A DNA stretch of 64,000 bases from Humulus lupulus (lineage: Eukaryota; Streptophyta; Magnoliopsida; Rosales; Cannabaceae), in the NCBI RefSeq assembly GCF_963169125.1, contig NC_084795.1:277336122-277400121 (forward strand), read 5' to 3'. The notes under the pieces were generated by a model, which did no database searches, was not told the origin of the DNA, and saw only the letters and a program-made list of their open reading frames with translations. The translations under genes and the position numbers were made by a program. Below, piece by piece: positions 37,958-50,248 of the stretch (the first letter of the stretch is position 1; each line of letters opens with the position of its first letter).

Positions 37958-40900
37958 AAGGTACACGGTACAGGGTATTTATAATACAAGGAAAACAGGT
38001 ACAAAAGGGACCCTTGTCCATACAACAGCCAATAGAAATAAAGGACTAAAACAGAGAAATAATAAGGAAAAAGGCAGTAGTAAATTCTATTGTTTAACAG
38101 CCCCCCGCAAACACATGGTGCTAGGAAGAACCGTGAGTTTGGTTCGCAATTCTTGAAACCGAGACGTGACTAAAGGTTTGGTGAGGCAGTCGGCAACCTG
38201 GTTGTCTAAAGGAGTGAAGCAGAGTTGAAGGTGCCCAGTTTTCACCTTTTCCCGAACAAAGTGATAGTCAATTTCGACGTGCTTTGTGCGAGCGTGAAGT
38301 ACAGGATTTGAGGCAAGATGGAGAGTGCTCATATTATCACAGTGAAGGGTCGGTGATGCCTTGAGAGGGAAGCCGAGTTCAGTCAGAAGAGATTGAAGCC
38401 AAAATAATTCAGCTGCACCATTTGCTAAGGCACGATATTCAGACTCGGTACTGGACCGAGAAACAACTTTCTGCTTCGCGGAGGACCAGGAAATAAGATT
38501 CAGACCAAAGAAGACACAGTAAGCACTTGTACTACGTCGATCGTCGGGGCAAGAGGCCCAATCTGCGTCTGTAAAACAGTGGAGCTCAGGGTGCATATCC
38601 GGTTGCAAGAGTGTACCAAGGTGAGGAGTACCTTTGAGGTAACGAAGGACTCTCTTGGCTGCTTGAAAGTGAACATCAGTGGGAGCATGAAGAAATTGAC
38701 ATAACTTGTTGACTGTAAAGGAGATATCTGGGCGAGTGAGAGTACAGTATTGCAAAGCGCCAACCAAACTGCGAAACAGTGTAGGATCCGAAAGCAACTG
38801 ACCATCATACAGAGATATGGGAGCTAAAGCCATTGGAGTGGCCACTAGTTTAGAATCCAGCAGCTGAGTCTTCGTGAGTAGGTCCCGTATGTACTTGGTC
38901 TGTGATAAATGAAGGCCTCGAGAAGAGCGGTGAACCTGAATACCAAGAAAAAAATGAAGAGGTCCAAGATCCTTAACCACAAACTTGGTGTTCAGGAAAG
39001 ATAATAAGTTGGCAAGAACCACATCAGAGGAGCCTGTAAGGATAATGTCGTCGACATAAATGAGCAGGATGAGGATGGCTCCGTTTTTTTTGTAAATAAA
39101 CAGGGATGCATCGGCTTGAGAAGCAACAAAACCCCATTCAATTACAGCAGTGCTTAACTTGAGAAACCAAGCGCGGGGCGATTGTTTTAACCCATAAAGG
39201 GACTTTGACAGCTTGCAAACATGAAGAGGAGAAGAAGAATCCACAAATCCTGGCGGCTGTTTCATGTATACAGTTTCAGTGAGATCACCATGGAGGAACG
39301 CATTTTGAATGTCAAGTTGCTTGATGGACCAGCTGAAAGACACGACCAGAGAGAGCACAAGCCGAATGGAATTTGGTTTTATCACGGGACTGAATGTTTC
39401 ATGGTAGTCGATGCCTTGTGTTTGATGGAATCCCTTGGCCACCAAGCGATCCTTGTATCGTTCCACAGAACCATCTGCACGAAGTTTAATACGGTACACC
39501 CATTTGCAACCAATAATTCGGGTACCAGGTGGAGGAGGAACAAGTGCCCTGTGATTGTAGAGCAGTAATCTCAGTAGTCATTGCCTCAATCCAGCGAGGA
39601 TCCTTACTTGCTTCAGCGAAAGTAGAGGGCTCAACTGGGGTACCTGCAGCCACACTAACAAATAAACGGGGCTTATGGATGCCCGATTTAGCTCTAGTAA
39701 CCATAGGGTGCAAATTAGTATGAGCAATGGGTAGTGGATGTGGGTTAGGCATATCAACCACCAGTGGAATCGTTGGGGGTGAGCGAAAGGTAGAGGCTAG
39801 CGGGCAAGGACCCGAAGACGGGGTAGAATGAGGGGAAGGGAAGTTGTTGGGCGTTGGGACGGGTGAAGGAGAATGAGTGATGAGAGATGGTTGTCGGGTG
39901 GGGGTTGGTGACATGGGGGTCGTGGAAGGAGAGGAATGAGTAAGTGGTGAGACGAAGCTGCTTGGTGGAACCGAGAAGGGGAGACATGGGACAAGGGAAT
40001 GAGGTGGTTGAGGAGGTGGAGGTGAGCTCGGTAAAGAAGAGAACAGAAAATTAGACTCATTAAAGATAACATGACGAGTGATAAAAATTCTACCAGAAGA
40101 TGGATGAAGGCACAAGTAGCCTTTATGTTTGCTACTGTAACTAAGAAAAATGCAAGGATGAGAGCGGAATTGGAGTTTATGTTGATTATATGGACGGAGA
40201 AAGGAGAAACATTGACATCCGAAGACTCTAAGCAGGGAGTAGTTGGGAACTTTTTGGTAAAGACGTTCATAGGGGCTTGAGTATTGGAGAATCCGAGTAG
40301 GAAGGTGATTGATGAGGTAAGTAGCTATGGAGAAGGCATACGGCCAATATGACAAAGGCAAGTGAGCATGAGCAAGCATAGTGAGACCGATTTCAACTAT
40401 ATGGCGATTTTTGCGTTCGACTCGACCATTTTGTTGGGGGGTGTGGGGACAAGAGAGTTCATGTTTAATCCCATGGGTAGTGAAAAAACGAGAAAGGGGT
40501 CGGTATTCACCACCCCAATCTGTGCGAACAGTGGAAATGGTGGATTGAAACTGTGTAAAAATGAGTTGTTTAAAAGTGAGAAAAGTAGAGAAAACTTCAT
40601 CGCGATTAGTGAGCAAATAAAACCAGGTGAACCGAGTAAAATCATCAATAAACAGAAGAAAATATTTGACACCAGTAATAGATGAGACCGGGGCCAGACC
40701 CCAAACGTCTGAATGTATTAATTCAAAAGGCTTGGTAGCCTGAGATACAGAGTTAGGAAAGCTCAGCCTATGAGATTTGCCTAATTGACAGGACGTACAA
40801 AAGGATAGACAATCTTTTCTTGGAAAGGAAAAATTACAAACAGCAGAAACATGAGAAATAACATCAGAACTAGGGTGACCAAGCCGAGAGTGCCACAGGT

Positions 40901-42685
40901 CGACGGAGGACTTTGCGGAAAAGAGTAAACTGGGTGAGGCCGAGCAAGGGGAGGTGGTAGAAGAAGCGACTCGATAGATGCCTTGATCAAGCAGACCGGT
41001 GAGAATTACTTGATGACTGACCTGGTTTTTAACAAGAAAATGAGTAGGGTGAAATTCAACATAGGCATTATTATCTTGACAAAGTTGAGAAACACTAAGA
41101 AGATTTTTAGACAGTGAGGGAGAATAGTAAAGACGACAAAGCTTAAGAGAGGGAAAAGATAAGGACGGAAGATATGCAGAACCCACATGAGAGATAGGAG
41201 CGGACTTACCATTGCCCATAGTAATTTGGTCATTACCAGTATATGGAGCGGCTAATTCCAGGAGGTTAATGTCAGGAGTGAAATGATGGGAGGCCCCCGA
41301 GTCCATATACCAAGCTGGATCCGTGAGTGAGGAGGGAGGAGGAGGGGTAGGCAGTAGGGGAGGTGCGGGTTGGGATGAGGAAGGATAAGTGACAGGTCTG
41401 TGTTGGGTGAAATACGCATTAAATGGTCGGGGAGAGGGTTGGGGTTGGAAGGTTAGGTTGGCACGGTGATAACAGTTGAAGGCAGTGTGACCAACTTTGA
41501 GACAAATCTGGCATTTAGGAGGGCGATGGGAGGGGCGTGGTGGAGTAGAAAGCCAAGGGGATGGTGGTCGGGAGGGTCCTCGATGGGAATTATATTGAGG
41601 TGTCAAATGGGTATTATTATGTGGGTTAAATGTTGGACGTGATGGATGAGAAACTGGTGGGGATTTAGGCGATGGTTTGGGAAATGGAAGTTTGGCGAAA
41701 TTGGCTTGAAGGGAGCTAAGAGATGCTGCAGCGATTTGACGTTCTAAACGAGCTTCATAACTGAGAAGCAAGGCATGAACCTCTTCAATCGTAGGAGGAG
41801 TAGGCCGAGCTAAAATGGGCGTAACAAACGCATTATATTCAGGACCCAGGCCATTAAGAAGGTAAGAGAGATGTTCTTGTTGTGAGATCGGTTCTCCGAC
41901 AGAGGCCAAAGTGTTGCAAAGAGACTTCATCTTCTGTAAATAGGCTAAAGCAGAGAGGCCGTCCTTGCGAAGTGTCTGCAAGGTGGTGCGAAAATCAGAG
42001 CTGCGAGCAAAGGAGGCAGCCGTGTATGTGCGTTCCAGAGAGACCCAAATTTCAGCTGCTGTGTTGAAGCTAACAATCTGACCAAGCAGAGAATCTGAGA
42101 GAGATGCATACAACCACCTCATGAGAAGACGATTGCAGCGATGCCAAGCTTGAAAATCTGGGTTTGGTGTGGTAGAATCGGCACCAAGAAACTGAGATGG
42201 ACAAGGCACCGAGCCATCAATATACCCTTCAAGGCCATTAGCAATAATGATATTCTGCATCTGCATACGCCAGACTAAATAGTTGGAATCATCCAACTTC
42301 ACCGAAATGGAATGATTAAAGGTGGGAAGGGAGGAAGAAGAAGAAGGAGAGTAGGGAGAAAAAGAGGGGGCGGCGGCTGTAGAGACATTTTCTGGGTTGA
42401 TGATAGTAGGGTTTAGAGGGGGGTTTGGGGTATTTTCGTCCTCCATGGGTGGGGTAGAGCTAGTACTCCCGTCGGATGCCATTTGTTTGGCCTGATACCA
42501 TGACAGAAGGAATCTGAAATTGTATTATATTCCTTAGACCAAAAAGGTACACGGTACAGGGTATTTATAATACAAGGAAAACAGGTACAAAAGGGACCCT
42601 TGTCCATACAACAGCCAATAGAAATAAAGGACTAAAACAGAGAAATAATAAGGAAAAAGGCAGTAGTAAATTCTATTGTTTAACA
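37958..42685 (-). mobile_element. young Ty1/Copia element C2 (minus strand)
   Basis: The 5' LTR is 42501-42685 (185 bp, starting TGTTAAACAATAG and ending TTCTGTCA on the minus strand). A primer-binding site TGGTATCAGGCC follows at 42489-42500. The purine tract CGGGGGGC (38100-38107) precedes the 3' LTR. The 3' LTR is complete only over 142 bp (37958-38099), which are identical to 42544-42685; its last ~43 bp are replaced by other sequence. Identity means recent insertion. The TATA box (TATAAATA) in the LTR is intact. Confidence 0.9.
38087..42482 (-). pseudogene. Copia C2 gag-pol polyprotein, one frameshift
   Basis: Single polyprotein starting at ATG 42482. Domains in order: gag (SVKLDDSNYLVWRMQMQN), CCHC knuckle (CQICLKVGHTAFNC), protease (WYMDSGASHHFT), integrase zinc region (WHSRLGHPSSD ... 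CTSCQLGKSH), integrase core Asp (HSDVWG), Asp (VRTDWGGEY) and Glu (GRVERKNRH). Near 39550 the frame shifts by a small indel and continues as RT (KWVYRIKLRADGS, YVDDIILTG) and RNase H (CFTDADWASC, SSTESEYRAL), ending inside the 3' LTR at 38087. Apart from that indel it is open over about 1,450 codons. Such a copy could be mobilised only in trans. Confidence 0.9.
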
Positions 42686-43989
42686 AAGTTAAATGAAGAT
42701 CTTTTCATTCCTAAACTCTATAAATAGGACCTAGTACCCAGCCATTTATTCATTTATTAAGCTAAGTTCAGAGGCTGCAAGTTGCTAGGTTATCATATTG
42801 AAGAGTGTAAACACTTAGGTTGGGAATTATAAGCTTGATCACTATAAGCTTACCAAACACTTGGGAAGTAAGGTTTTATAGCATTTCGGTTCAAGGTTTA
42901 GATTGACTATAGAAGCATTCAAGGTACTCCACACTCTAGTTCATTTGGTATTATTTTATTTAAGTTCTTATAGTCTTCTACTCAGCATTCTAACCTTATT
43001 CTTTATTCTTGGTTAGGAAATCTAAGAACTTGCACATAAGTTTTTGGTGAGTATATTCTCAATGGTATAGTTCTTCCATTCTTTTCATCTCATTTTCTTT
43101 AGTATACTCACTCTCCCATTTATGGTCTTTAGGAGTGTCCAAAGTCCCAAATCAGTTCTCATATCCCGGTAATTTTGGTAAGGAAAATAGGATAGGATTT
43201 ATGTGCTATATGATTTTATATGTTATCTTATGATTTTATGTTATGTAATATGCTATGTTAAGTATGTTTGTAGACTTGGGCATATGACCTATACAACTAA
43301 CAAGCTTCAAATAGATTATGGGCATATGACTTGCTTAGCTAGCAAGCCCCACTAATCTAATGGGAATATGACTTGTTTAGTTTATGGGACCCCAAGTAAT
43401 AATGGCCATTATAGTATGTATGTGACATAAGTGTTATGATATGTTTTATGTTACATTATGAATTTTATGTATATGGTTATATGTTAGATTTTCCTTGCTG
43501 GGCATTAGACTCACTCCTTTTTTGTTTATATGTGTAGGAAAATAGCTTTAGTGGCGGGAAAGGTTCTTGGAAGCTTGGGAAATGTGTATTGAGGCGGAAT
43601 GGATTCAAAGAGCCGAGAGTTTCGATTCGAGGATGAAGTCTTTACTAATGGTTTTATGTGTATTTTTCCGCACTTATTTATGTAATCTCTTTTAATTACA
43701 ATTATGTTATGTTTTGATTTTAAAACAATGGGATCCCATATCCTATTAAGGATTCGTTTTGATGTAAGTTTAACATTTGTTTTTACAAGTTTTAATAAAG
43801 TTATGATCTTTTCACTTGTAAGTTCTATTAAGGATTAGGGTCTATGTGTAGTTTTCATTAATGGTCCAAAAACTAGAGTAGTTGGGTCATTACAACGCAC
43901 AAACGTTGTTTAAGTGACTTTGAGATTATTTAGACAACTAAAAGTGAAATTAGTGATTATTTGCTTGAGAAATTTTCACATGGTGTTTT

Positions 43990-46452
43990 AACTAGAGGTG
44001 GTAAAAGGTATTTTCTTACTTTTATAGATGATTTTAGTAAAATACCTATGTGTTTCTTTTAAAGCATAAAGATGAAACTTTTGATGTTTTTAAATTGTAT
44101 AAATTAGAAGTTGAAAATCAACTAAATAAAAAGAATAAGGTGCTAAGAAGTGATAGAGGAGGAGAGTACTTCTCTAATGAATTCAATACATTTTGTGAAG
44201 AAAATGGTATAATTCATGAGTGCACTACACCTTATACACCACAACATAATGGTGTTGCCGAAAGGAAAAATAGGACTTATCTAGAGATGATAAATTCTAT
44301 GTTGGTGTTTTCTAAGTTGAACTTCAACTTATGGGGTGAAGCGCTTTTAACCGCTTGTCACATTCTTAATCGAATACCAATGAAGAAAAATGAGATATCT
44401 CCATATGAGTTATGGAAAGGAAGAAAACCCAACATAGGGTACTTTAAAGTGTGGGGGTGTCTTGCATATTGCAAGAAAAACGAACCTAATAGAACAAAGT
44501 TAGGTTCAAGAGCCATAAAGTGTGCTTTTGTAGGTTATGCCAACAATAGTAAAGCTTATAGGCTATTAGACTTAGAGTCTAATATTGTGATTGAATCTAG
44601 AGAAGTTGAATTCTTTGAGAACATGTTATGTAACAACAATTCTCAAGCTTCAACATCTCTAAAGGAGAATGTGTTATATGAGAACAATTCTCAAGCTTCT
44701 ACATCTAAAATTAATTCTCAAGAGGAGAATTCTCAAAAGAATGTAAAGCAGCCCCTTGAACTTAGAAGAAGTCAAAGGCTAAAAAATAATGAGAAAAGTC
44801 TAGTAGTGGATGAGATAGATTCTCAACGAATTTCATTCTACATGGTAGAAGGAAATAGAGAGGAAGTCATTAGGAAAATTCCTATTGTACTTCTCGTTGA
44901 GGATGATCCTAAGACTTATAGAGAAGCTATGCAATCAAGAGATTGTGCATTTTGGAAAGAAGCCATCAATGATGAGATGGATTCCATTATTTCCAATAAC
45001 ACTTGGGAATTGGTAGACCTCCCACCAGGGTCTAAGCCAATTGGGTGTAAGTGGGTATTTAGGAGAAAATACCATACTGACGGCACTATCCAAACCTTTA
45101 AAGCTAGATTAGTAGCTAAAGGGTTTAGGCAAAAAGAGGGTATCGATTATTTCGATACCTATGCGCCTGTTGCAAGAACAACTTCTATAAGAATTTTGTT
45201 CGCTTTAGCTTCTATACACAACTTGTATGTTCATCAAATGGATGTCAAAACGGTATTCCTTAATGGTGACCTCAATGAGGAGGTCTATATGGAACAACCC
45301 GAAGGGTTTGTCCAACCAAAATATGAACATAAAGTTTGTAGACTTGTAAAATCCCTATATGGATTGAAACAAGCTCCTAAGAAATGGCATGAGAAATTTG
45401 ATCAAGCCATCATGTCTAATGGGTTTAGACATAACAATGGAGACAAGTGTTTGTATTCCAAAACTTGTAAGGGATATGTGATCATTGTTTGCTTATATGT
45501 GGATGACATGCTTATTCTAAGTAATAGCATGAAGGGGATAGAAGAAACGAAGAGGTTTCTATCATCAACCTTCAAGATGAAAAATCTTGGAGAAGTTGAT
45601 ACCATACTCGGTATCAAAGTAAAGAAACATAGTGGGGGTTTTGCGTTAGGGCAAGCCCACTATGTTGAGAAAGTATTGAACAAATTTAACCATCTCAAGG
45701 TTAAAGATGCCAATACTCAATTCGATCATAGTGTAAAACTAGAGAAGAATGAAGGAAGAGCGGTGGTTCAATTGGAGTATGCTAGTGCTATAGGGAGTCT
45801 AATGTACGCTGCCCAGTGTACTAGACCTGATATAACATTTGCGGTAAGTAAACTTAGTACAAGTAATCCAAGTGTGGATCACTGGAAGGCAATCGGAAGA
45901 GTCCTAGGTTATCTCAAGAAAACCAAAGGACTAAGCCTTCACTACTCCAAATTTCCTTTGATATTAGAAGGATATACAGATGCAAGTTGGATATCCAATC
46001 TTGGGGACAAATTGTCCACAACTGGTTGGGTATTTACACTTAGTGGAGGTGCAATTTCTTGGGGTTCCAAGAAACAAACCTGTATATCTCATTCCACTAT
46101 GGAAGCAGAGTTCATAGCTCTAGCTGTTACCGGCAAAGAGGCCGAATGCTTAAGGGATCTGTTGATAGAGATTCCCCTAATCAAAGAGAATGTATCTACT
46201 ATATCGATACATTGTGATAGCCAAGCGACATTGGCTAGAGCATACAGCGAAGTGTATAATGGGAAGTCTAGACACATTAGTTTAAGACATAGATATGTAA
46301 GAGAATTGATTCAAAGAGGAGTCATCTCAATATCCTATGTGAGAACAAGTGAAAATCTGGCGGATCCTTTCACTAAGCCACTAACGAGGGATTTAGTGGC
46401 CGCATCATCTCAAAGGATGAGACTTAAACTCCCTAAAGAGATTCACGATTAA
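43990..46452 (+). pseudogene. Copia C1 integrase-RT-RNase H remnant
   Basis: The first integrase Asp (LTFIDDFSK, about 44008-44040) is in one frame. After a 1-nt shift at ~44045 the frame is open for 800 codons to TAA 46452. Visible are integrase Asp ([10 protein letters not shown]) and Glu (GVAERKNRT), RT ([33 protein letters not shown]) and RNase H ([27 protein letters not shown]), ending LKLPKEIHD. Gag, protease and the start of integrase are lost, so it cannot act alone. The long open frame reflects recent activity of the family. Confidence 0.85.
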
Positions 46453-47062
46453 TGGTAACCTATCTTAACACTAGTTATTCAACCAGTGCTAGGTTCAATA
46501 GGTAATAACAAGTCAATCAGGTGTATATTAGTTGTACTCAAAACAAGTCTCATCTGAGATATTGAGTACTTGTGTGTTACCAAGTGGAGGGTTAAAACTG
46601 AAAGGTTTTTTTAATAGAATTCAGTCTTGTAAAGACAAGTATTTTTGGTAACAAAATACTGTAAGAATTGTACCTATATGGACCTAGGGGTGGTGCTGCC
46701 TCTCATGGGAATTGGGAGTATTCTCAAGAACGTCCATGAATGGAAAGTGCGCATGGCCATTAACGGTGCAAAGCAAGACATAAGGGTCTCAAGTGAACAT
46801 CGCAAATGTGTGTGTATTATCACCGATTTGTCATCATGAAAAGATGGTTCAATGCCTAGTGCAACCAAAATTTTGACAAATTTTGTGATAATTACACTAT
46901 AGTAAAGTTCAAGTTAAAAAACACTTTACTTTATGCATCAATGCAATGACTCCTATAAGAGAGAGTTCTTATTTAATCAAGAGGGGGATATGTTATATTT
47001 TTAAATATAATGATTGATTAAATAAGTGTTACAATAGATGACTATTTAATCTAGTGGGGGAA
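46453..47062 (+). other. 3' untranslated part of Copia C1
   Basis: 610 bp between the pol stop and the right LTR. It is non-coding and ends in the purine tract AGTGGGGGAA (47053-47062) that primes plus-strand synthesis. No second gene is visible here. Confidence 0.6.
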
Positions 47063-48193
47063 TGTTATATTATTTTATAATATAATGTAATATTATATTA
47101 TTTTATAATATAATATTTTAGATTAAATAAATGTGACATAGAGTGTCACATATTGTAACATATAATAGAGAGTTACATTATTTGGATATATGTGAAATAT
47201 CCAAACATGTAACATATTTGGTGTTACAAATTCATCACAAATTTGTAACTCCTAAAATATCACCCATTATTGTGTATATTTGTTGTTACACAATATTGAG
47301 ATGAATTTCTTAAAGCCATATGAGAAATGGCTGATAGAGATGTGATTTTAACTCCCATATTGTGTATGGAAGTTACAAAATCAAGTGAGAATAAATTGGA
47401 ACGTTTTGGAAAAAACTAAAAAAATTTGTTGCTGAACTTGACTGAGGGCCGCGGCACCTGGAACAAACGCCGCGGCCCTAGTGGCTGGCAGCTTCATACA
47501 ATTTCGGTTTTTATCCAATTTTGAACGATTCCAACAGCCAAGTAACTCCCAAATCTCTATTTTAATTCAATAAAACACCCAATTAATCATTGGTAACAGC
47601 CATGGGGGTTGGTGGAATTTGAAATTCAAAGGGTGTCTCTAAACTCTATAAATAGGAGCCTAATGCTCACTTGTAAGACACAACTTTTCTATCCACTAGA
47701 GCACTTGACTAGAAAACCTTGAGGCTTGATTATTCCAGAAAGCATTTCCTATAATCTGTGAGAGATCCCTTAGTGCTTGAGTTAGGGGGAAATAAGCTTT
47801 TGGACAAAGGTTTCAAACCTTGTTCAAGTTGGTGATCCCCAACACTCTTCACTTTGGTTGTGTGAGTGAGAGTTTATTGTTTTGGTTCTTGTTCTTATTT
47901 TCTTCTATTGCTCTTTCTTCTTTTCTTCTTATTCTATTTACTTGTTCTTTTGTTTAAAAGTTGTAACCCTTTTATTTCCTTTGTTCAAACACTTCTAGTT
48001 TACTTGTATCTTTTTGTAATAGAGTTGTACTTTCTATTTCTATCATCTTACATCTCCTTCTCCTTTTATTTGTATTTTTCAGTTATAGAGTTGTAACACT
48101 TTATTTAATCAATCCTTGTCTATTGTAATATTTTGCATAGAGTTGTAATATTTTCTTACCATTTCCATTGAGGCAATACATATTTTCCTAACA
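47063..48193 (+). repeat. right (3') LTR of Copia C1
   Basis: 1131 bp, starts TGTTATATTATTTTATAAT and ends CCTAACA, followed by the target duplication TCAAT. It retains the 130 bp deleted from the left LTR (GAGTTAGGGGGAAATAAGC ... TTCTATTG, around 47780-47910). The CCGCGG pair is at 47447-47480. Confidence 0.9.
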
Positions 48194-48198
48194 TCAAT

Positions 48199-48688
48199 CA
48201 CCTAATCTCTTCTTCTTGCCTTTACAATCATGCTTGCATGCTAGCAAACATCAGTCGCCAATCTCAAGGCCAACGGATGATTCTGATCTCAGCTGCCATC
48301 ATTCACACTGCCTGATCCAATTTGCTGCCTTGGATAAAAAAAAAAACTTCCAAATCTGTCTGCAGCCGAAAACCTGGCCTACCAACCCTCATACTCTTAT
48401 CCAGCACTAAACCAACGCAAGGCCAAACAACACAATAGCCATATATTACACATACCAGGATACAAATCCAAAATACTCAAGCATCACTCAACAAACCTCA
48501 ATCCCACCAAAACACAAACATATCTATCATGCTCTCTAGTCTAGTTGATAAGGCAACTCAAATAAACAGTTAAAAAAATATTGCATTTAATACCAACCAA
48601 CCTTGAGTCGAGCTTGTCTCTAGCAGCAAGCGTACATGTTTGGTCAATCTCCAGGAACCATAAACCTTGTCACGCTCTTATACCAAGT
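48199..48688 (-). other. G1 internal sequence next to the 5' LTR, with primer-binding site
   Basis: Continuation of the G1 internal region interrupted by C1. At 48673-48688 the minus strand reads ACTTGGTATAAGAGCG, one change from the Met-tRNA complement TGGTATCAGAGC. No frame survives. Confidence 0.6.
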
Positions 48689-49375
48689 TATAGCACCCTA
48701 CTTCCTTAGAATCGTTACCATGTGATTTATAAATGTGTCATTAGCTCGCTAATTGAGGTTTTAGGTTAAAAAGTGTGATTAAATTAAAATAAAGACTCAC
48801 TTAATGAACATTAGATAAAAAAAAGTTGGTCATTCATTAAAATTCGTAAAAATATTACATTGGGATCCCAAAATACTGTTTTAAAATTCATTTACAATCC
48901 AAAGACATGGTACAATCGACCTAAGCGACAAAAGCGAACATTTACCACGTGATCCTTAAAACAACCCCAGCTGTGGCAGCCAGGTAGGCCAAATATGTAC
49001 ACACCGCTCCATGCCCTCCAACTCATGGTTGTTCGACCCATTTTTCCTTGCTATTACCTGCACCACAGAGCATTCGTGAGCTGAGACCCAGCAAGAGAAC
49101 TTCAAGCACAACATACAATAATAATATACCTCAACAAAACATACTTAATCAGAACAACAAACAGCTACCAGTTCCTATTGGAATGCATAATAATTCAGCA
49201 GTAGAATAGCTCAATAACACAATGGCATAACAGACTAATAGTACCGCAATACCATAACACATCAGTATAATAACTCGACAACACAATAACACAACAGTAT
49301 AATAACACGGCAACACAATAACATAACAGTATAGTAACACGGCAACTCATTACTACAATAACGACCTCCGCCGAT

Positions 49376-49490
49376 CGAGGTGCGTTACTAGGCACCAAGT
49401 CCGCAGTCCCAGCCGAACGAGTATGTTACTAGGCACCAAGTCTGCAGTGCCAGTCGAACGGGTATGTTACTAGGCACCAAGTCTCGCCCT
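49376..49490. repeat. three tandem ~50-bp units in the G1 5' LTR
   Basis: GTTACTAGGCACCAAGTC occurs at 49383, 49433 and 49467 with interposed GCAGT(C/G)CCAG(C/T)CGAACG(A/G)GTAT. The 3' LTR has only one copy (28909), so the array expanded after insertion of G1. A further ~140-bp duplication (49519-49660 against 49670-49716 plus 50249-50340) lies next to it and hosts MITE 2. Confidence 0.8.
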
Positions 49491-49716
49491 AGTGGTTTGC
49501 ATTCAGCATGCTTAATGCCAATCTCAGCCCCTTGCCGCTCCCAACTCTTGCCACTTCTAACTCTTGGCGCAGTCGTAATCACATGTATGACATAATAACT
49601 ATAAATAATACACACAACGCTATACACTACATAGCTCTACGGGCACAAACAGTTCTTTTACCTAGCATCGATCTCGGCCCTTTGCCACTCCCAGCTCTTG
49701 CCGCAATCATAATCAC

Positions 49717-50248
49717 TAGGGTTTAGCATAAAATTCGAAAAACTGAAAAAAATTGAGTACACCGACCTTCCGAACACCAAAAAAACCAAAACCAATTAAA
49801 CTGTTAACGGTGTAAACCACCATTGTTCAGTTGGTTTGAAAAATCCGTGTGGACCGAATGGTTTGAACCGAAACTGATTAAAATTATAAATATATGTAGG
49901 TTATGTTATGCTTATGGACTTTTAATTATGTTTTCAAATTTTTAAATTTGTGAATGTAACTATGTTCTATGTATTTATGTTTTAAAAAAGCACAAAAATG
50001 GATTCCAACAATCCAAATTTTTTAGTATTTTTTAACTAAAACTTTCTAAAAAATTATGGAAAAAAAATTAAAAAAAAGAACTTCGGTTTGGTCGGTTTAA
50101 CTGACCAAACCGCGGTCCAAAACGGTCAGTTTTTTTCTTTAATTGGTTTAGTCGGTCGGTTTTTGGATCGCACCAATCCAGACCAAAAACTGAATTCTGG
50201 ATTTAATAATATGAAAAGACTGCCCAAACTGACCAATGCTCAGCCCTA
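49717..50248. mobile_element. hAT-type MITE 2, 532 bp
   Basis: Ends TAGGGTTTAGCAT and (reverse complement) TAGGGCTGAGCAT, flanked by the 8-bp duplication ATAATCAC (49709-49716 and 50249-50256). The sister LTR has the empty site CATAATCACATGTATG near 29040. Subterminal regions are rich in GGTTTGGTCGGTTT/AACCGACC words, as MITE 1 is rich in GGATCGGAT. Confidence 0.92.

Larger units (their letters stand above)
37254..43894 (+). mobile_element. gypsy solo LTR C, interrupted by Copia C2
   Basis: Starts TGTAGAGTCCAAAGAAC and ends GGGTCATTACA, flanked by ACGCA (37249-37253 and 43895-43899). Without the nested Copia it is about 1.9 kb. It has a TATA box (CTAAACTCTATAAATAGGA at 42711), the CTTGCTGGGC block near 43494 shared with other LTRs here, and palindromic GCGATATATCGC words at 37691, 37720 and 37788. 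It interrupts Copia C1 between gag and integrase. Confidence 0.85.
34966..48193 (+). mobile_element. Ty1/Copia element C1 (plus strand), interrupted
   Basis: LTRs at 34966-35966 and 47063-48193 both start TGTTATATTATTTT and end TTTTCCTAACA. They are flanked by the 5-bp duplication TCAAT (34961-34965 and 48194-48198). A purine tract CTAGTGGGGGAA lies directly before the right LTR. A gag start (35999) and an integrase-RT-RNase H stretch (43.99-46.45 kb) remain. A gypsy solo LTR (37254-43894) sits between them. The two LTRs differ by roughly twenty substitutions by eye plus one 130-bp deletion, so C1 is older than the Copia nested inside it. Confidence 0.9.
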
